Source: an uncultured Prevotellaceae bacterium (GTDB lineage: Bacteria; Bacteroidota; Bacteroidia; Bacteroidales; Bacteroidaceae). Taken from it: a DNA stretch of 64,000 bases. This document shows, piece by piece, positions 20,942-31,700 of this stretch; the stretch's first letter is position 1; each line of letters begins with the position of its first letter. Where the stretch lies: assembly GCA_900318115.1 (NCBI GenBank), contig ONJJ01000034.1:1-64000 (forward strand), in the 5' to 3' direction. The notes under the pieces were generated by a model that was given only the letters and a program-made list of their open reading frames with translations, had not been told where the DNA came from and did no database searches. The translations under genes and the position numbers were made by a program.

Positions 20942-23152
20942 TTACCAGATGTCTTCTGCCTCTTCAGGGTTGTCGAAGACTTCCTTGGCCACGTACTCGA
21001 TGTAGTCCATGAAGAATTCCTTGGTCTGGCTCTCGAGCACAGACTTGAACTTGATGTAGTAGTTCTGGTCGGGCTCCATGTCTTCGCTGACCATGATGCG
21101 TCGGGAAATCGTCTCGTAGTCGCGCACGGCATTAGCGCCGCCCCACGTCCACGACTTGGGCGCCTTCATGAATCCTTTGTTGCGGAGCTTCTTGTCAACT
21201 TCGTCGTTGATGGCCTGGTCGCTGACGTCTTCTTCCCAACCGATGTCCGAGTCTTCCGTGACGTTGCCTCCTGCATAGAGCCGGCGGTAGAGGCCGCTCT
21301 GACGGAGGTCCATGGGAATACCATAGGCTGGCATGTTGTTCTTGTTCTTGCCCCAGTAAACCTGAGCCATGCTGCGAACGTAGGAGCCGGTGGCTACGCC
21401 GAAGCGGAGCTCGTAGTGTCCGGCCTTGGGCACGGGCGGCAACTTCATCGTGAACTCATAGCGTCCGATGATGTTGAACTCGTCGCCCTCGTTGTTCGCC
21501 CAGCCGCACTGGAATCCAGGCAGGTAGTAGAACTGAGTGCCTTCCTGCATCTCCACGTCGGCCAGATACGGATAGTTCTGGGGAAATGCTCGGCAGTTGG
21601 TGGCGCCCTCCGTGTAGAATTGCTTGATACCGTGGAGGTCGTTGCTGAGCATCTCGGGGAACATCGTTGCCACGTCTATGCGTATGCGCTCGTTCATCAT
21701 TTGATTGCGCACGTTGTCCGTGCACGCGAGCAACTGGCGGATGGGGTAGATGATGCCGTTGAGGGCTACCTCGCTGCTGACGTTGACGTCTGAGGGGCTG
21801 AGGATTTCAGCGCCTACATTCTCCTGCGGGGTGAGTGCCACACCACGGATGGGCTTGAACTGCCCGCTCTCGTGGTAGTCATTCTGGTAGTTGCCGCCGA
21901 GCTGGGAGAACTGTCCGCGCCCGTTGCGCATGATGGGGAAACGGTTGAGATAGATGCCGTTGCTCTCCTTGCTCTCGAAGACCTTCAGCAGACGGGGCTT
22001 GCCCATCGTGGTGTAGTAGTCCATGATAGCGATGGAGGGCTGGGCGGTCTTGTCGCGGTAGTCGTAGCCCAGTTCCAGGAAGTGGCATACCAGCCTGTCG
22101 CGGCTGATGCGCATGGGCAGGATGTGGTACGTCACGAACTGGTTGAGGATGTTGTTGACGTTGGTGTAGTCATCATCCGTGGTGGTGCCAGCGTCGGTGA
22201 AAGCACCGGAGGCGATGAGGAAGTTCTTGACGTCGTCGAGGGTGATATCCTTGGCACTCTTGCCAAGCAGCGATTCCCAAAGTTCGTCGATTTCGGCGAA
22301 GATGGTGAATCCGTACTTGCGGTGGGCAGGCAGCGATCCTTTCTGTCCGAAGCTGGTGTGGTTCGGCAGATCCTGCACCTGCTTGGTGAGATAAAGGTGC
22401 TCCCATACCTCGTCGCGGTAGGCACTGAGCGTGTCGTTGAGTCCGCAGGCAAGGATGAGCTTGGACATCACGGTGAAGCCGTTGCCTTCTGTCTGAGCCC
22501 AGCGCTGGAAGAGGTCGATCATGCGGTCGTTGCTGGGTGCAATGACATCTTCCATCTCATGGATGCGTCCATTGATGACCTCGATGTCTCTGTTCTTCAT
22601 CGAGAGGGGCCATTCGCCGTTGATGTAGATGCTGTCGCTGTTCACCCTTCCATGCAAGACGCTGAGTTTGCGGTCGTTCATGTTGACGATGCCGAACTCC
22701 TCGTTGTCGCCTGGGAAGGTACCAATATCGTAGGACATCTGATCGCCTCCGTCGATGATGCTGTTATAGACAATCACCTGTACGATGGAGTCGCGCGTCT
22801 TCTCCGTGCGGAAGGCATCCCACGAAGCCTCGGGGATGATGCCTTTGCGCTGCAGGGAGTCGAGATAGAGCTGGATGGCATCGTTCGTGGGAGCGAATAC
22901 GGTGTAGTGGCCGCGTGCGGACAAGAGCTGTGCTACCGTTGACTCCGAGAGCTGACTGATGGGCATTTTCTTGAGCAGTTGGACGTATTCGCTGAATTGC
23001 GGATGATTCTCGAGGTAGGAGAGAGCCGTTTCCTCCGTGAAGGTGTAGCGGTTGCTCGTATCGATTTCCTCCGTACACGCAACGAGCCAAGTCCCTACCA
23101 GCCCCACGAGGAGCAGGCGGCAGATGTGCTTGATGGTGTTGTTCCTAAACAT
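20942..23152 (-). CDS. Fasciclin-domain surface lipoprotein (duplicate copy B)
   Basis: 736 residues. Lipoprotein signal with LVGTWLVACTEE. The FAS1 signature is LLSARGHYTVFAPTNDAIQL. A second FAS1-like block includes KYGFTIFAEIDELWESLL, and a C-terminal beta domain has KAGHYELRFGVATGSY. It is homologous over its whole length to the gene downstream (copy A), with similar length and order of blocks. It lies 43 bp after susD and 31 bp before copy A. It is probably a SusE/F-like binding lipoprotein; the ligand is unknown. Confidence 0.85.
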   Translation of the reverse strand: MFRNNTIKHICRLLLVGLVGTWLVACTEEIDTSNRYTFTEETALSYLENHPQFSEYVQLLKKMPISQLSESTVAQLLSARGHYTVFAPTNDAIQLYLDSLQRKGIIPEASWDAFRTEKTRDSIVQVIVYNSIIDGGDQMSYDIGTFPGDNEEFGIVNMNDRKLSVLHGRVNSDSIYINGEWPLSMKNRDIEVINGRIHEMEDVIAPSNDRMIDLFQRWAQTEGNGFTVMSKLILACGLNDTLSAYRDEVWEHLYLTKQVQDLPNHTSFGQKGSLPAHRKYGFTIFAEIDELWESLLGKSAKDITLDDVKNFLIASGAFTDAGTTTDDDYTNVNNILNQFVTYHILPMRISRDRLVCHFLELGYDYRDKTAQPSIAIMDYYTTMGKPRLLKVFESKESNGIYLNRFPIMRNGRGQFSQLGGNYQNDYHESGQFKPIRGVALTPQENVGAEILSPSDVNVSSEVALNGIIYPIRQLLACTDNVRNQMMNERIRIDVATMFPEMLSNDLHGIKQFYTEGATNCRAFPQNYPYLADVEMQEGTQFYYLPGFQCGWANNEGDEFNIIGRYEFTMKLPPVPKAGHYELRFGVATGSYVRSMAQVYWGKNKNNMPAYGIPMDLRQSGLYRRLYAGGNVTEDSDIGWEEDVSDQAINDEVDKKLRNKGFMKAPKSWTWGGANAVRDYETISRRIMVSEDMEPDQNYYIKFKSVLESQTKEFFMDYIEYVAKEVFDNPEEAEDIW

Positions 23153-23195
23153 ATTAGCAGTCTTAAAGAGTTGTTTCTTAGGCTGTCCTTAGGAG

Positions 23196-25121
23196 TTATT
23201 TCTCGCGGTTCCAGACAGGGTTCTGCTGGAGTTGGCCGTGGTTGGCCGAGAGCTCGCGATAGTAAATGGGGCAGTAGAGCCCATAGCGGTTCTTGATACG
23301 TGTCTTATAGACGGGAGCCATCTTGGAGTCGGCCTGTCCGAGGTAGTCCTCAATCATCTTGCGCACGCCCATGGTACCATCGAGGTACTGCGGCTCGCGC
23401 GGGTCGTAGAGAATGATGACATCGCGGTCCTTGGCACTGGACTTCTCGTAGACGGGGTTGCCGTTCTCGTCATAGACGGTGTTGCCTTCTTCGTCCACGC
23501 TGCCCTTGATCTTGTACATGGCATAGCGTTCGGCATAACGTACAAGGTCGTACCAGCGGCGTCCCTCGCCGAGGAACTCTATCTGACGCTCGTTCATGAG
23601 GGTCCTCATGTAGCTCTCGCGGTTACCGGTTCCAGTAAATGTGGCACCGGTGGATTTGTTGACATTGCTACGCTTGTGGATGGCGTCGATGACGTTCTTC
23701 GCTGCCACGAGGTTAGCGTCGGTCTTGGGGGCGCTGGGATCGGCCTTGGCAATCATGGCCTCGGCCATCATCAACATGACGTCCGGCTGGCGGTAGATAA
23801 TCCAGTTGTGGTAGTCGCTGGTCTGCTTGTAAACCCACACTTCCTGACCGGTCTTGCGGTAAACGAAGCTGCAGTCGTTCCATTTCAGGCAGGCACGCTG
23901 TCCGAGGTCGGTGGGAGCGGCAGATTCAGAGTTTCCACGTGTGCTGTAGAGGACGTTGCTGCTGTACCATGTACGGCAGTCGGTCTTGCTGTTGTCAACG
24001 GAACCATAGACGTTGCTGAGCACGGCGTCGTTCACGATGAAATTCGTTGCATCTTCCAGTCCGTAGAAATCGTAGATCCAGTTGCTCTTGAGGTCATCTT
24101 GGGTGTACTGGATGGCGAACATAATTTCCGTGCCAGAGGACTCATAGCTGCGGTGGAAGTTGTAGTCGTAACTGTCCACTTGTGGATGAACAGCTTCCTG
24201 ATTGTAGTCCTGACGCATCTGCTCGTTGGAGATTAGCAGGGCGTTGGAAAGGCCGCTGCCGAAGTCCTCACGCTTGATGCGAGTGCTACCGAAGGTGCTG
24301 GCGTTCATGTTATTGACTTCTGCGAGGTAGTCCAGGGACTTCTGACCTGCCCAGATGACGCTGTCGCAATCCTGATTGATGAGGGTCTTGTCGAAGTCAC
24401 GTCCTTCGCGCAGGGCACTGCGCCAGAGGTACATGTCTGCCAGCAGGGCATAGATGGCGGTGTTGGTCATCAGGCCACGGGTGTCGCGGCTGTTGTCGAA
24501 GCGGTTGCGGGACTGTCCGGCAATGGGGCGTACATCGTGGATGAGGGTGTCGAGCACGGCGAGCTGGTTCACGACGGGGAAGTCCATGACCTCTTCGTCG
24601 GAGTTGATGACTCGTGTGCTGTAGGGGATGTCCTTGAAGGAGCGGAGGAGGTAGAAGTAGTTGAGAGCGCGCAGGGCAGTGATCTCAGCTTTCATCTCGC
24701 GCCACTCGGTGGTGGTGAACTGGGGGTCCTTGGCCAGCACTTCTTCTCCGTGCTGCAGCACCTTGTTGCAGTAGTTAATAGTGGTATAGACAGCTCCCCA
24801 GTCGTAGAGTGACATGGTGCTGTCGAGCTGAGCAGCGCGGATGTTCTGATAGACCTCCCGGTTGCTCTGGCGTCCTGTCTGAGAGGCGATGTCGTAGTTG
24901 TCGCTGCGGATGTCGCCCCAGACAAGGAACTTGTCGATGTTGGCGGCCATCTGCTTGTAGGCGGCATAGCGCACGCCTTCGAGGTCGTTCTTGTCCTCCC
25001 AGAAGTCTTCTTCGACGATGCGGTCCTGGGGATAGAGGGTCAACCAGTCGGAGCAGGATGTGGCACCGAGGGCCATGAGGCCCATCAGTGCTATGTTGGA
25101 AATTAACTTAAATCGTTTCAT
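23196..25121 (-). CDS. SusD/RagB-like nutrient-binding lipoprotein (first pair)
   Basis: 641 residues, normal for SusD. Lipoprotein signal with LGATSCSDWL. The SusD N-terminal signature LYPQDRIVEEDFWEDKNDLEG, TPR-like helices (ALRALNYFYLLRSFKDIPY, the common 'FRAWxYFxLxxxFGDVPY' pattern) and LMNERQIEFLGEGRRWYDLVRY (the C-terminal signature) are all present. It partners the SusC whose gene ends 12 bp upstream; together they should form a surface uptake complex. The C-terminus NPVWNREK is the usual SusD end. Confidence 0.95.
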   Translation of the reverse strand: MKRFKLISNIALMGLMALGATSCSDWLTLYPQDRIVEEDFWEDKNDLEGVRYAAYKQMAANIDKFLVWGDIRSDNYDIASQTGRQSNREVYQNIRAAQLDSTMSLYDWGAVYTTINYCNKVLQHGEEVLAKDPQFTTTEWREMKAEITALRALNYFYLLRSFKDIPYSTRVINSDEEVMDFPVVNQLAVLDTLIHDVRPIAGQSRNRFDNSRDTRGLMTNTAIYALLADMYLWRSALREGRDFDKTLINQDCDSVIWAGQKSLDYLAEVNNMNASTFGSTRIKREDFGSGLSNALLISNEQMRQDYNQEAVHPQVDSYDYNFHRSYESSGTEIMFAIQYTQDDLKSNWIYDFYGLEDATNFIVNDAVLSNVYGSVDNSKTDCRTWYSSNVLYSTRGNSESAAPTDLGQRACLKWNDCSFVYRKTGQEVWVYKQTSDYHNWIIYRQPDVMLMMAEAMIAKADPSAPKTDANLVAAKNVIDAIHKRSNVNKSTGATFTGTGNRESYMRTLMNERQIEFLGEGRRWYDLVRYAERYAMYKIKGSVDEEGNTVYDENGNPVYEKSSAKDRDVIILYDPREPQYLDGTMGVRKMIEDYLGQADSKMAPVYKTRIKNRYGLYCPIYYRELSANHGQLQQNPVWNREK

Positions 25122-25133
25122 ATCGGCCTTGTT

Positions 25134-28100
25134 TTAGAATCCAAGATTAATACTTGCGGTGAAGGAACGCGTACGGGGGGGACGGTTGTTGTCGGAGCTG
25201 ACAGCGTAGCCGCGAGGGCTCACATCGGGGTCAACACCGGTGTAGGTGCTCCAGCACCAGAGGTTGTTGATGGATGCGTAGAGCTTGAGGTTGCGGATAC
25301 CGAACTTCTTCAGCTTCTTGGGGTCGAAGTCATAGCTCAGCTGCACGTACTGCAGACGGAGGTAGTCACCCTTCTCCACGTAGCGGTCGCTGGGGAGGGA
25401 GTTGTAGGTGCTGTAGCCGCCATCGTTGTTCATGGCTCGCGGTATGACGGTCTCGTCGCCGTTCTTGCGCCAGCGCCAGGTGGTAGCAAAGCTCTGGTTG
25501 GTGTTGCCTGTCATGCTCTCGAGGTCGCGGCGGGCAAGGTTCACGATGTCGTTGCCGATACGGAAGTTGAAGCCGGTGACGAGTTGGAAGCGCTCATACT
25601 TCAGGGTGAAGCCGAAACCACCATTGCACTTCGGGTTGGAGTTGCCGAGATAGACCATGTCGTAGCGGTCAATCTGACCGTCGTTGTTGATATCCTCATA
25701 GATGGCATCACCACCCTGGAACTGGTAGCGGTAGCCCTCGTTGTAGCAATAGTACATAGGCATCGGGTTACCCTGCTTGTCGGTCAGCATGTTGCCGGCA
25801 GCATCGTAGGCGATAGGACAGGAGGCTGCATCGCCGCGGCGCATGGCAGCAGCTGCGGTGTTGATGGGGTTGCCTGCTGCATCGAAGCCGGTACCGATGC
25901 CCCACTGAATGCCGCGATCCTGTGCCTGACGCCAGCTGATGCCGTTCTGGTCAACCTCAGCGTAGCCGTAGGAATTGATGGAGGCGGTGGTGAAGCCGTT
26001 GTGGTCGTAGTCGTACTTGTACACGCCCTTGAACTTCAGACCGTAGATGGAACCGAGTGCGTTGCCGATTTGCACGCGCTGGTGGTAGCTGAGGTTGTAT
26101 TTGCCATCAATGTAGCCGGGCTGGTTGTTCTCATTACCATTGAGGCCTTCGAGGATGAGGGCGTCCATCTCCTCGACTTCATTGAAGTTCTGGGCGACGT
26201 TGGCACGCACCTTCATTTGGAACTTGCCCACCTTGGCAAACCATCCGCTGTGGAAGTTCAGGTCCCAACCCTTGTTGCGCATGATACCTGCGTTGACCTT
26301 GTCGAGGGAGCTGAAACCGTTGGCGGAAGCGATGCGCATGCCGTTCATGATCAGGTCGGTGGTCTTGTGGTCATAGATGTCGAGTTCGAACTGGAGGAGG
26401 TCGTCGAACAATCCGAGGTTGAAGCCCCAGTTGATCTTGCGGGTCTTTTCCCACTGAATCTTGCGGAGCGAGAGGTTTTCGGGACGTACGACGGTGTGAC
26501 CGTTGTAGTAGCCGTTCTGGCTGTACTTGTTGTACTGGTTGTAGCCGCCACCGCCGGTGTTACCGGTGACACCCCAAGTGGGACGGAAGGCGAGCATGCT
26601 CAGCCAACTGCGCGACCAGTCCATGAACTTCTCGTCGATGATGTTCCAGCGCGCACCGATGAAGGGGAAGTAACCGAACTTGTTACCTGCACCAAAGGCG
26701 GTGGAGCCGTCGGCACGGAGGCTGGCGTCGATGTTGTACTTACTCTTGTAGGAGAGGTGAATCTGGCCGAAGAAACTGGTGTTGCGCCATTCGTTGTTCG
26801 AGGCACCGGCAGCGTCCAACAGTGCTACGACGGTGGGATCCGTGATGCCGTTAGGCACGTTCCAGAGGCCGGTGTTCTGGCGGCTGGAGGTACCGCTGTA
26901 GAGTTCCCAACGCAACAGGGCGCTGGCACTGAAGTCTTCGTTCTTGAACTTGGGATAGAACTGCAGGTCGTGGCGGGTGGTGAACTCAAGGCTCTTGTAC
27001 TCGCTGTTGCTCACGGCGTTGCGCTGGTTGTTACCCACATTGTTCAGAGGGTGGTCGCCGCCCCACTGCCACTCCATGGTGTGGAGCTCTGCAGGGATGT
27101 ATTCATCGTTGGAGGTGTTGTAGATGTTGAGCTGTACGTCGCCCTTATAGTTCAGCTGGGTGTGTTCGTCGTCCTTGCCGAGGAACTTGTACTCGATGTT
27201 GAACTGCGGGGTGAGGTTGTACTGGCGCTCCTTGTTCCAGGCCTGCATAGCGCGTGCCACGGGGTTACCGTTCATGAACAGTCCGCGCAACTGCCAGCTG
27301 GTGTGCTGTCCGTCGTTCACGATACCGCTGGCGCTGTTACCAGAAATGCTGGCAGCCATGGGCAGCATATTAAAGTAGTTATCGGTCGGGACATAGATGA
27401 TACGGCTGGGGTCGTTGGGGTCAGGCTCTGGGCGATACTGATAGATTGACATGTTCGGCATCGCGGTGTAGGCACGGCTGAGGATATCGTTGCCGTAGTT
27501 CTTGTGGTTGGTGGTGAAGGTCAAGTTGATGTTTGACTGGAACTTGATACGGTCACTGACCCAGTAGTCGAGGGCGGTGGCGGTGGTGAAGCGGTCGAGC
27601 TTCTGGCCGATGATGGTACCTGCTGACTTATCATAACCTGCGCTGACGCGGAAGGTTGCCTTGTCACCACCACCGGAGAGGGTGACGTACCATTTGTGTT
27701 CCTTACCGAACTGCGTCACAGCGTCCACCCAGTCGGTGTTCTTGTTGTAGTGGTTGTAAATGTAGGGCTTCTCCGTGTTGTAGTCCAGCTCGATGATGGG
27801 ACCGTAGGCGGAGAGACGCGGCTCGCGCTGCTGGGGGTTGTAGTAGGACTCCTTCAGCATCATCGTGTAGCCGTCGCCATCCAACATATTGTAGCCAGTG
27901 GGCTGCCAGGTACCGTTGAAGCGGTAGCTGAAGGTGACGTTGGTGGGACCACGGTGACCGCGGCGTAGCTTGATCTCGATGACACCGTTGGCACCGCGGC
28001 TACCCCACTTGGCGGTGGAGGCGTCCTTCAGTACCTCGATGCTCTCGATGTCCTCGGGGTTGACGTTCAGCAGGGTGGAGAACTGCTCCTCGTTATCCAT

Positions 28101-28730
28101 CTCCTCGAAGTTGATGGTTTGGGCGTCCTCCGGCAGCTCGAAGATGTGGTCGTTGACGACAATCAGCGGCTGGGCATTACCATTAATAGTAGAGGTACCG
28201 CGCAGGCGCATGGTGGTACCGGCGCCGAGGTTACCTGAGTTCTGCACGATGTCAAGACCTGCAATCTGACCTTGCAGGGCCTGGTCCACGGACTCGAAGG
28301 CCATACCTTCCATTTCGTCCATGCTGAAAGTCTGCGTGGCTCCCGCCAACTCTCGGACGGGGATGCTCAGACCTCCGGACTGCTGTTTCTTCTTTCCGAC
28401 CTTGACAACTTCCTTCATCTGCTTGGTATTGTCGGCGAGCGTGACTTTGAAGACATTGCGGCTGCCGATGACCTGTGACCAGGGCTTCATGCCGATGCAG
28501 GTGATGACCAAGGTGTTGTTGGCGTCCTTGATGTTCAGGGTGAAGTTACCGTTCATGTCCGTCACGGTGTGGCTGACGATACGGTTGTTCTTGTCGCGCT
28601 CTGCAACGTTAGCACCCGGGATCACGTCGATGTCGTCCGATACGGTACCCGAAATGCGTCGCTGTGCGCTTACATTGGTTGCCGTGAAGCATAGCACCCA
28701 CAGCATTATCAGTTTTAAAATCTTATTCAT
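25134..28730 (-). CDS. SusC/RagA-like TonB-linked outer-membrane transporter (first pair)
   Basis: 1198 residues from the ATG at 28730, chosen because it begins the signal peptide MNKILKLIMLWVLCF ending at VSAQ; the open frame upstream overlaps the preceding gene. Then comes a carboxypeptidase-regulatory-like domain (RISGTVSDDIDVIPGANV), a TonB plug (MRLRGTSTINGNAQPLIVVND; DIESIEVLKDASTAKWGSRGA) and a 22-strand-type barrel ending in FTASINLGF. It imports an oligosaccharide with its SusD partner. It is 14 bp after the large fasciclin gene. Confidence 0.95.
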   Translation of the reverse strand: MNKILKLIMLWVLCFTATNVSAQRRISGTVSDDIDVIPGANVAERDKNNRIVSHTVTDMNGNFTLNIKDANNTLVITCIGMKPWSQVIGSRNVFKVTLADNTKQMKEVVKVGKKKQQSGGLSIPVRELAGATQTFSMDEMEGMAFESVDQALQGQIAGLDIVQNSGNLGAGTTMRLRGTSTINGNAQPLIVVNDHIFELPEDAQTINFEEMDNEEQFSTLLNVNPEDIESIEVLKDASTAKWGSRGANGVIEIKLRRGHRGPTNVTFSYRFNGTWQPTGYNMLDGDGYTMMLKESYYNPQQREPRLSAYGPIIELDYNTEKPYIYNHYNKNTDWVDAVTQFGKEHKWYVTLSGGGDKATFRVSAGYDKSAGTIIGQKLDRFTTATALDYWVSDRIKFQSNINLTFTTNHKNYGNDILSRAYTAMPNMSIYQYRPEPDPNDPSRIIYVPTDNYFNMLPMAASISGNSASGIVNDGQHTSWQLRGLFMNGNPVARAMQAWNKERQYNLTPQFNIEYKFLGKDDEHTQLNYKGDVQLNIYNTSNDEYIPAELHTMEWQWGGDHPLNNVGNNQRNAVSNSEYKSLEFTTRHDLQFYPKFKNEDFSASALLRWELYSGTSSRQNTGLWNVPNGITDPTVVALLDAAGASNNEWRNTSFFGQIHLSYKSKYNIDASLRADGSTAFGAGNKFGYFPFIGARWNIIDEKFMDWSRSWLSMLAFRPTWGVTGNTGGGGYNQYNKYSQNGYYNGHTVVRPENLSLRKIQWEKTRKINWGFNLGLFDDLLQFELDIYDHKTTDLIMNGMRIASANGFSSLDKVNAGIMRNKGWDLNFHSGWFAKVGKFQMKVRANVAQNFNEVEEMDALILEGLNGNENNQPGYIDGKYNLSYHQRVQIGNALGSIYGLKFKGVYKYDYDHNGFTTASINSYGYAEVDQNGISWRQAQDRGIQWGIGTGFDAAGNPINTAAAAMRRGDAASCPIAYDAAGNMLTDKQGNPMPMYYCYNEGYRYQFQGGDAIYEDINNDGQIDRYDMVYLGNSNPKCNGGFGFTLKYERFQLVTGFNFRIGNDIVNLARRDLESMTGNTNQSFATTWRWRKNGDETVIPRAMNNDGGYSTYNSLPSDRYVEKGDYLRLQYVQLSYDFDPKKLKKFGIRNLKLYASINNLWCWSTYTGVDPDVSPRGYAVSSDNNRPPRTRSFTASINLGF

Positions 28731-28744
28731 AGTGTGTTGCTGTT

Positions 28745-31700
28745 TTATCGGACTACAATTTTCTGACGCGAAATCTCTTCTCCGCTTTCCGTGGTGTTGA
28801 CGTTGTATTTGGTCTCCACGACGGGGTGAGCCTTGAGATAAGCTTTGCACTGGCTCTCGCTGTTGAAGTCTGGATAGATGACCTGTCCGTCGCTGCCCTT
28901 GGGCAGGGTGGTGTGGTTGAGAACGCCGGGGATCTGGTGAATCACGGCAAAGCTGGAACCATCGATGGTGATGTTGTTCATCGTAGATTGATTTGTGGGC
29001 GACTGGGGTCTGTTGTTGCGGTAGCAGATGATGTCGCGGGCCATGATGTTGTTGTTGTCGGTGACGGTGAGCTCCGGTCCTCCGTAGTTGTCACGGACGA
29101 CGAGCTTGGTGTCGCCTCCTTGCTTGACACGCTTGCAGAGTACCTTGACGAACACACCGAGCTCGCGGTCGTAGCTGGAGGTCACATATTCAGCTTCAGG
29201 ACGTTCGCTCTTATCAACGAAGATACTGTTGTCGAGGAAGTGTCCGCGGATGAAGTTGTTCAGGAAGGTAATCTTGGCTTGCAGACGAAGGACGTCTTTC
29301 TGTGTGACGAACTTTTCTTCGAGCTTGCTCGAGGGAACGATGATGGTGTCGTTGTAGGTGGAGTCGCTGCCATCACTGGCCTTAGCCGTGGCAGTGGTGA
29401 CGTAGTAGTATTCGGGGTCGCCGTACTGGTCGGTCCTGGTGCTCACGATGTCCTGGTACTTGGGCAGTGAATAGTAGTCTGCCTTGATGGTTTCCCAGGT
29501 GGGGAGACCGTGGGCCTCGGCTTCCTCGATGGCCTCGTTGGTGGGCACGAGGATGGTGTAGCGGTAGTTGTTGAAGAACTGAACATTGTAATCCACACCG
29601 CCGCCGTTGCCAATCTTAGAACTGGCTCCCACGAAAGTGTAGTATTTCAGCAGTGCACGGGTGAGGTTGTCACCTCTGAGCTTGGAGTCCACAAGCTGGG
29701 AGATCTGCAGCATGGAGTCGCTGGGCTGGGTGAGTTCGAAGAACTTATTGTAGATGCCTTCGGCCTGGCCTTCGCGCTGCTCGGTCAGGATGCCGTAGAC
29801 GCTCTTGGAGGCAGGGATGATGGGACCGTCGTCCAGCAGGAAGGTAGTACCATTCTTCTTGTCGTAGTGCTCAGCTACGCGCAGCTCCAGGGTGCCGGGG
29901 TCGCCATCAACGATGCCGTAGCGCTCGTTTTCCAGCTGGTAGCCGCCCTGCACGCGGACGATGTTGTCGGGATTGGACGGGTCACGCGTAATCTTGATGG
30001 CAGAACCGTTCTTGGCGATGTAGTATTGGTCTTCGGTGCCAAAGATGGGGTTGGTGCCATCGTGCACGATGGTGTGGCTTTCCAGGATATCCTTCAGGCG
30101 GTTGACGACTTCCTCGTCGCCGATGGTCTCGGTGCGGCCATAGGTGTCTTCGCCGGCGTTTGTACCCAGACTGGGATCACGCTTGCCTGTAGCGGGATTG
30201 TACTTCCACAGGGTCTTGGTGAAAGGCAGTCCGGACTTGCCGCCGGTGTAGTCCAGCACGAGCACACGGGGCTTCTGGCTGGGGAAACTGACCGGGTCGT
30301 AGTAGTTCAGCATGGCCTTGTCGCTGGGGAGAAAGAAGGTGAACTGGGACTTCATAGCCTTCAGGTAGGCGAAGTAATTGATGTGCATGCGGTCCTGACT
30401 CTCTACGAAGCCGTTGTAGATAGCCCACTTCATGATCAGGTTCTTCTTGCTGATGTAGGCAGGGGCTGCCACGGATGCGAAGTCGGCAGGTGAGTACACC
30501 TTATTCATTATATATACAGCACCATTGTTGGCCAGCAGGCAGGTGTCGATTTCACCGCCGTCCTTGGTCAGGTGGTTGTCGTAGATGCCATTGACGTCAT
30601 CCTCGTAGAAGATGTCGTCGTGAGCATCGTCGCGCAGTTTGATCATCTTGCTGGGCACAGAACCCGTGAAAGTCGGGAACATGATAACGTTCACCAAAGC
30701 CTGCAAGGTTGAGAGGGGGATGTCGTCGATCTTCTTGTAGAGGTTTTCGAAGTCCTCGTCTTTCGCAGGAACTGTGGGCAACTTTGTCTCCTGGTCGGTG
30801 GCATAGGTCTCGATGAGGTCCCATCCTTCCTGTCCGGGTTGGAAGTACTTCCAGAGGGCGGCGTCGCTGGGAACGAACATGGCAGCCATGTCCGGACGCG
30901 GGTCGTTGGCGTCGTCGTAGAACTCGTTCCATCCCGGGTCGAACTTCAGAGCGACCTCACCATATCCGTCCTGGAACTTGTTGCCCTTGCTGTCCCAGAG
31001 CTGAGTGGTGTGGCCCGGGCCAATCTTGGCGAAGTAGTGCTTTGTGTAGATGGTTTTAATGGGATTGTCTTTGTGCAGGTCGTTGTAGGCCTGGGTGACA
31101 GCCATATTGGGGTAGGGGTAGGAGAAGCGTTCCAGGATGTGGCTGAAGATGCGTGTGTTGCCGTTGGTGCGGATGAGCTCAGCCATGTTGGGGCGCGGCA
31201 CCAGCACGCGTTCCATGATGTTGACGTATCCGTTCTCGGCCACGTTGTTCTTCGAGAGCACCAGGGCGTCGTAGATATGCACGTCATCGGTGTTACGTTC
31301 GCGTCCCATGAAAATCTTGAAGTCTTCGTCCTTCACGCTCTGGTTGGACATGTGCTCGGTGGTGAAATGGAGCATCATGTTGGCAGTGGAGTCGGTGACC
31401 ATGTACATACCCTCGTTGCTGCCCTTGGGGCCATAGGCAGCCCAGTAGTTAGGCTCGGGCACGTAGGCCTTCTGCCCAACCCACTTACCGTCGCTGTCAT
31501 AGATGTTCTCCACGGGGTATTCCTTGCCATAGTTGTATGCCATGGGCAGATCCTCGGGAGCCACATAAGTGATAGAGTCCGTCAGTTCCACGTCGGTGAA
31601 ACGACGCATATATTCGCCACGACGGGGGGAGTCTGTGCCTTGGCCGTCGCTGCTGGCCAAGTTCTCCATGACGATGGCGTTGTTCAGCATACTCGTGTGG

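Noticed and set aside
18682-21132. Longer start for the fasciclin gene at 21132
   Set aside because: It overlaps the end of the upstream fasciclin gene by about 190 bp and hides the lipoprotein signal that begins at 20910.
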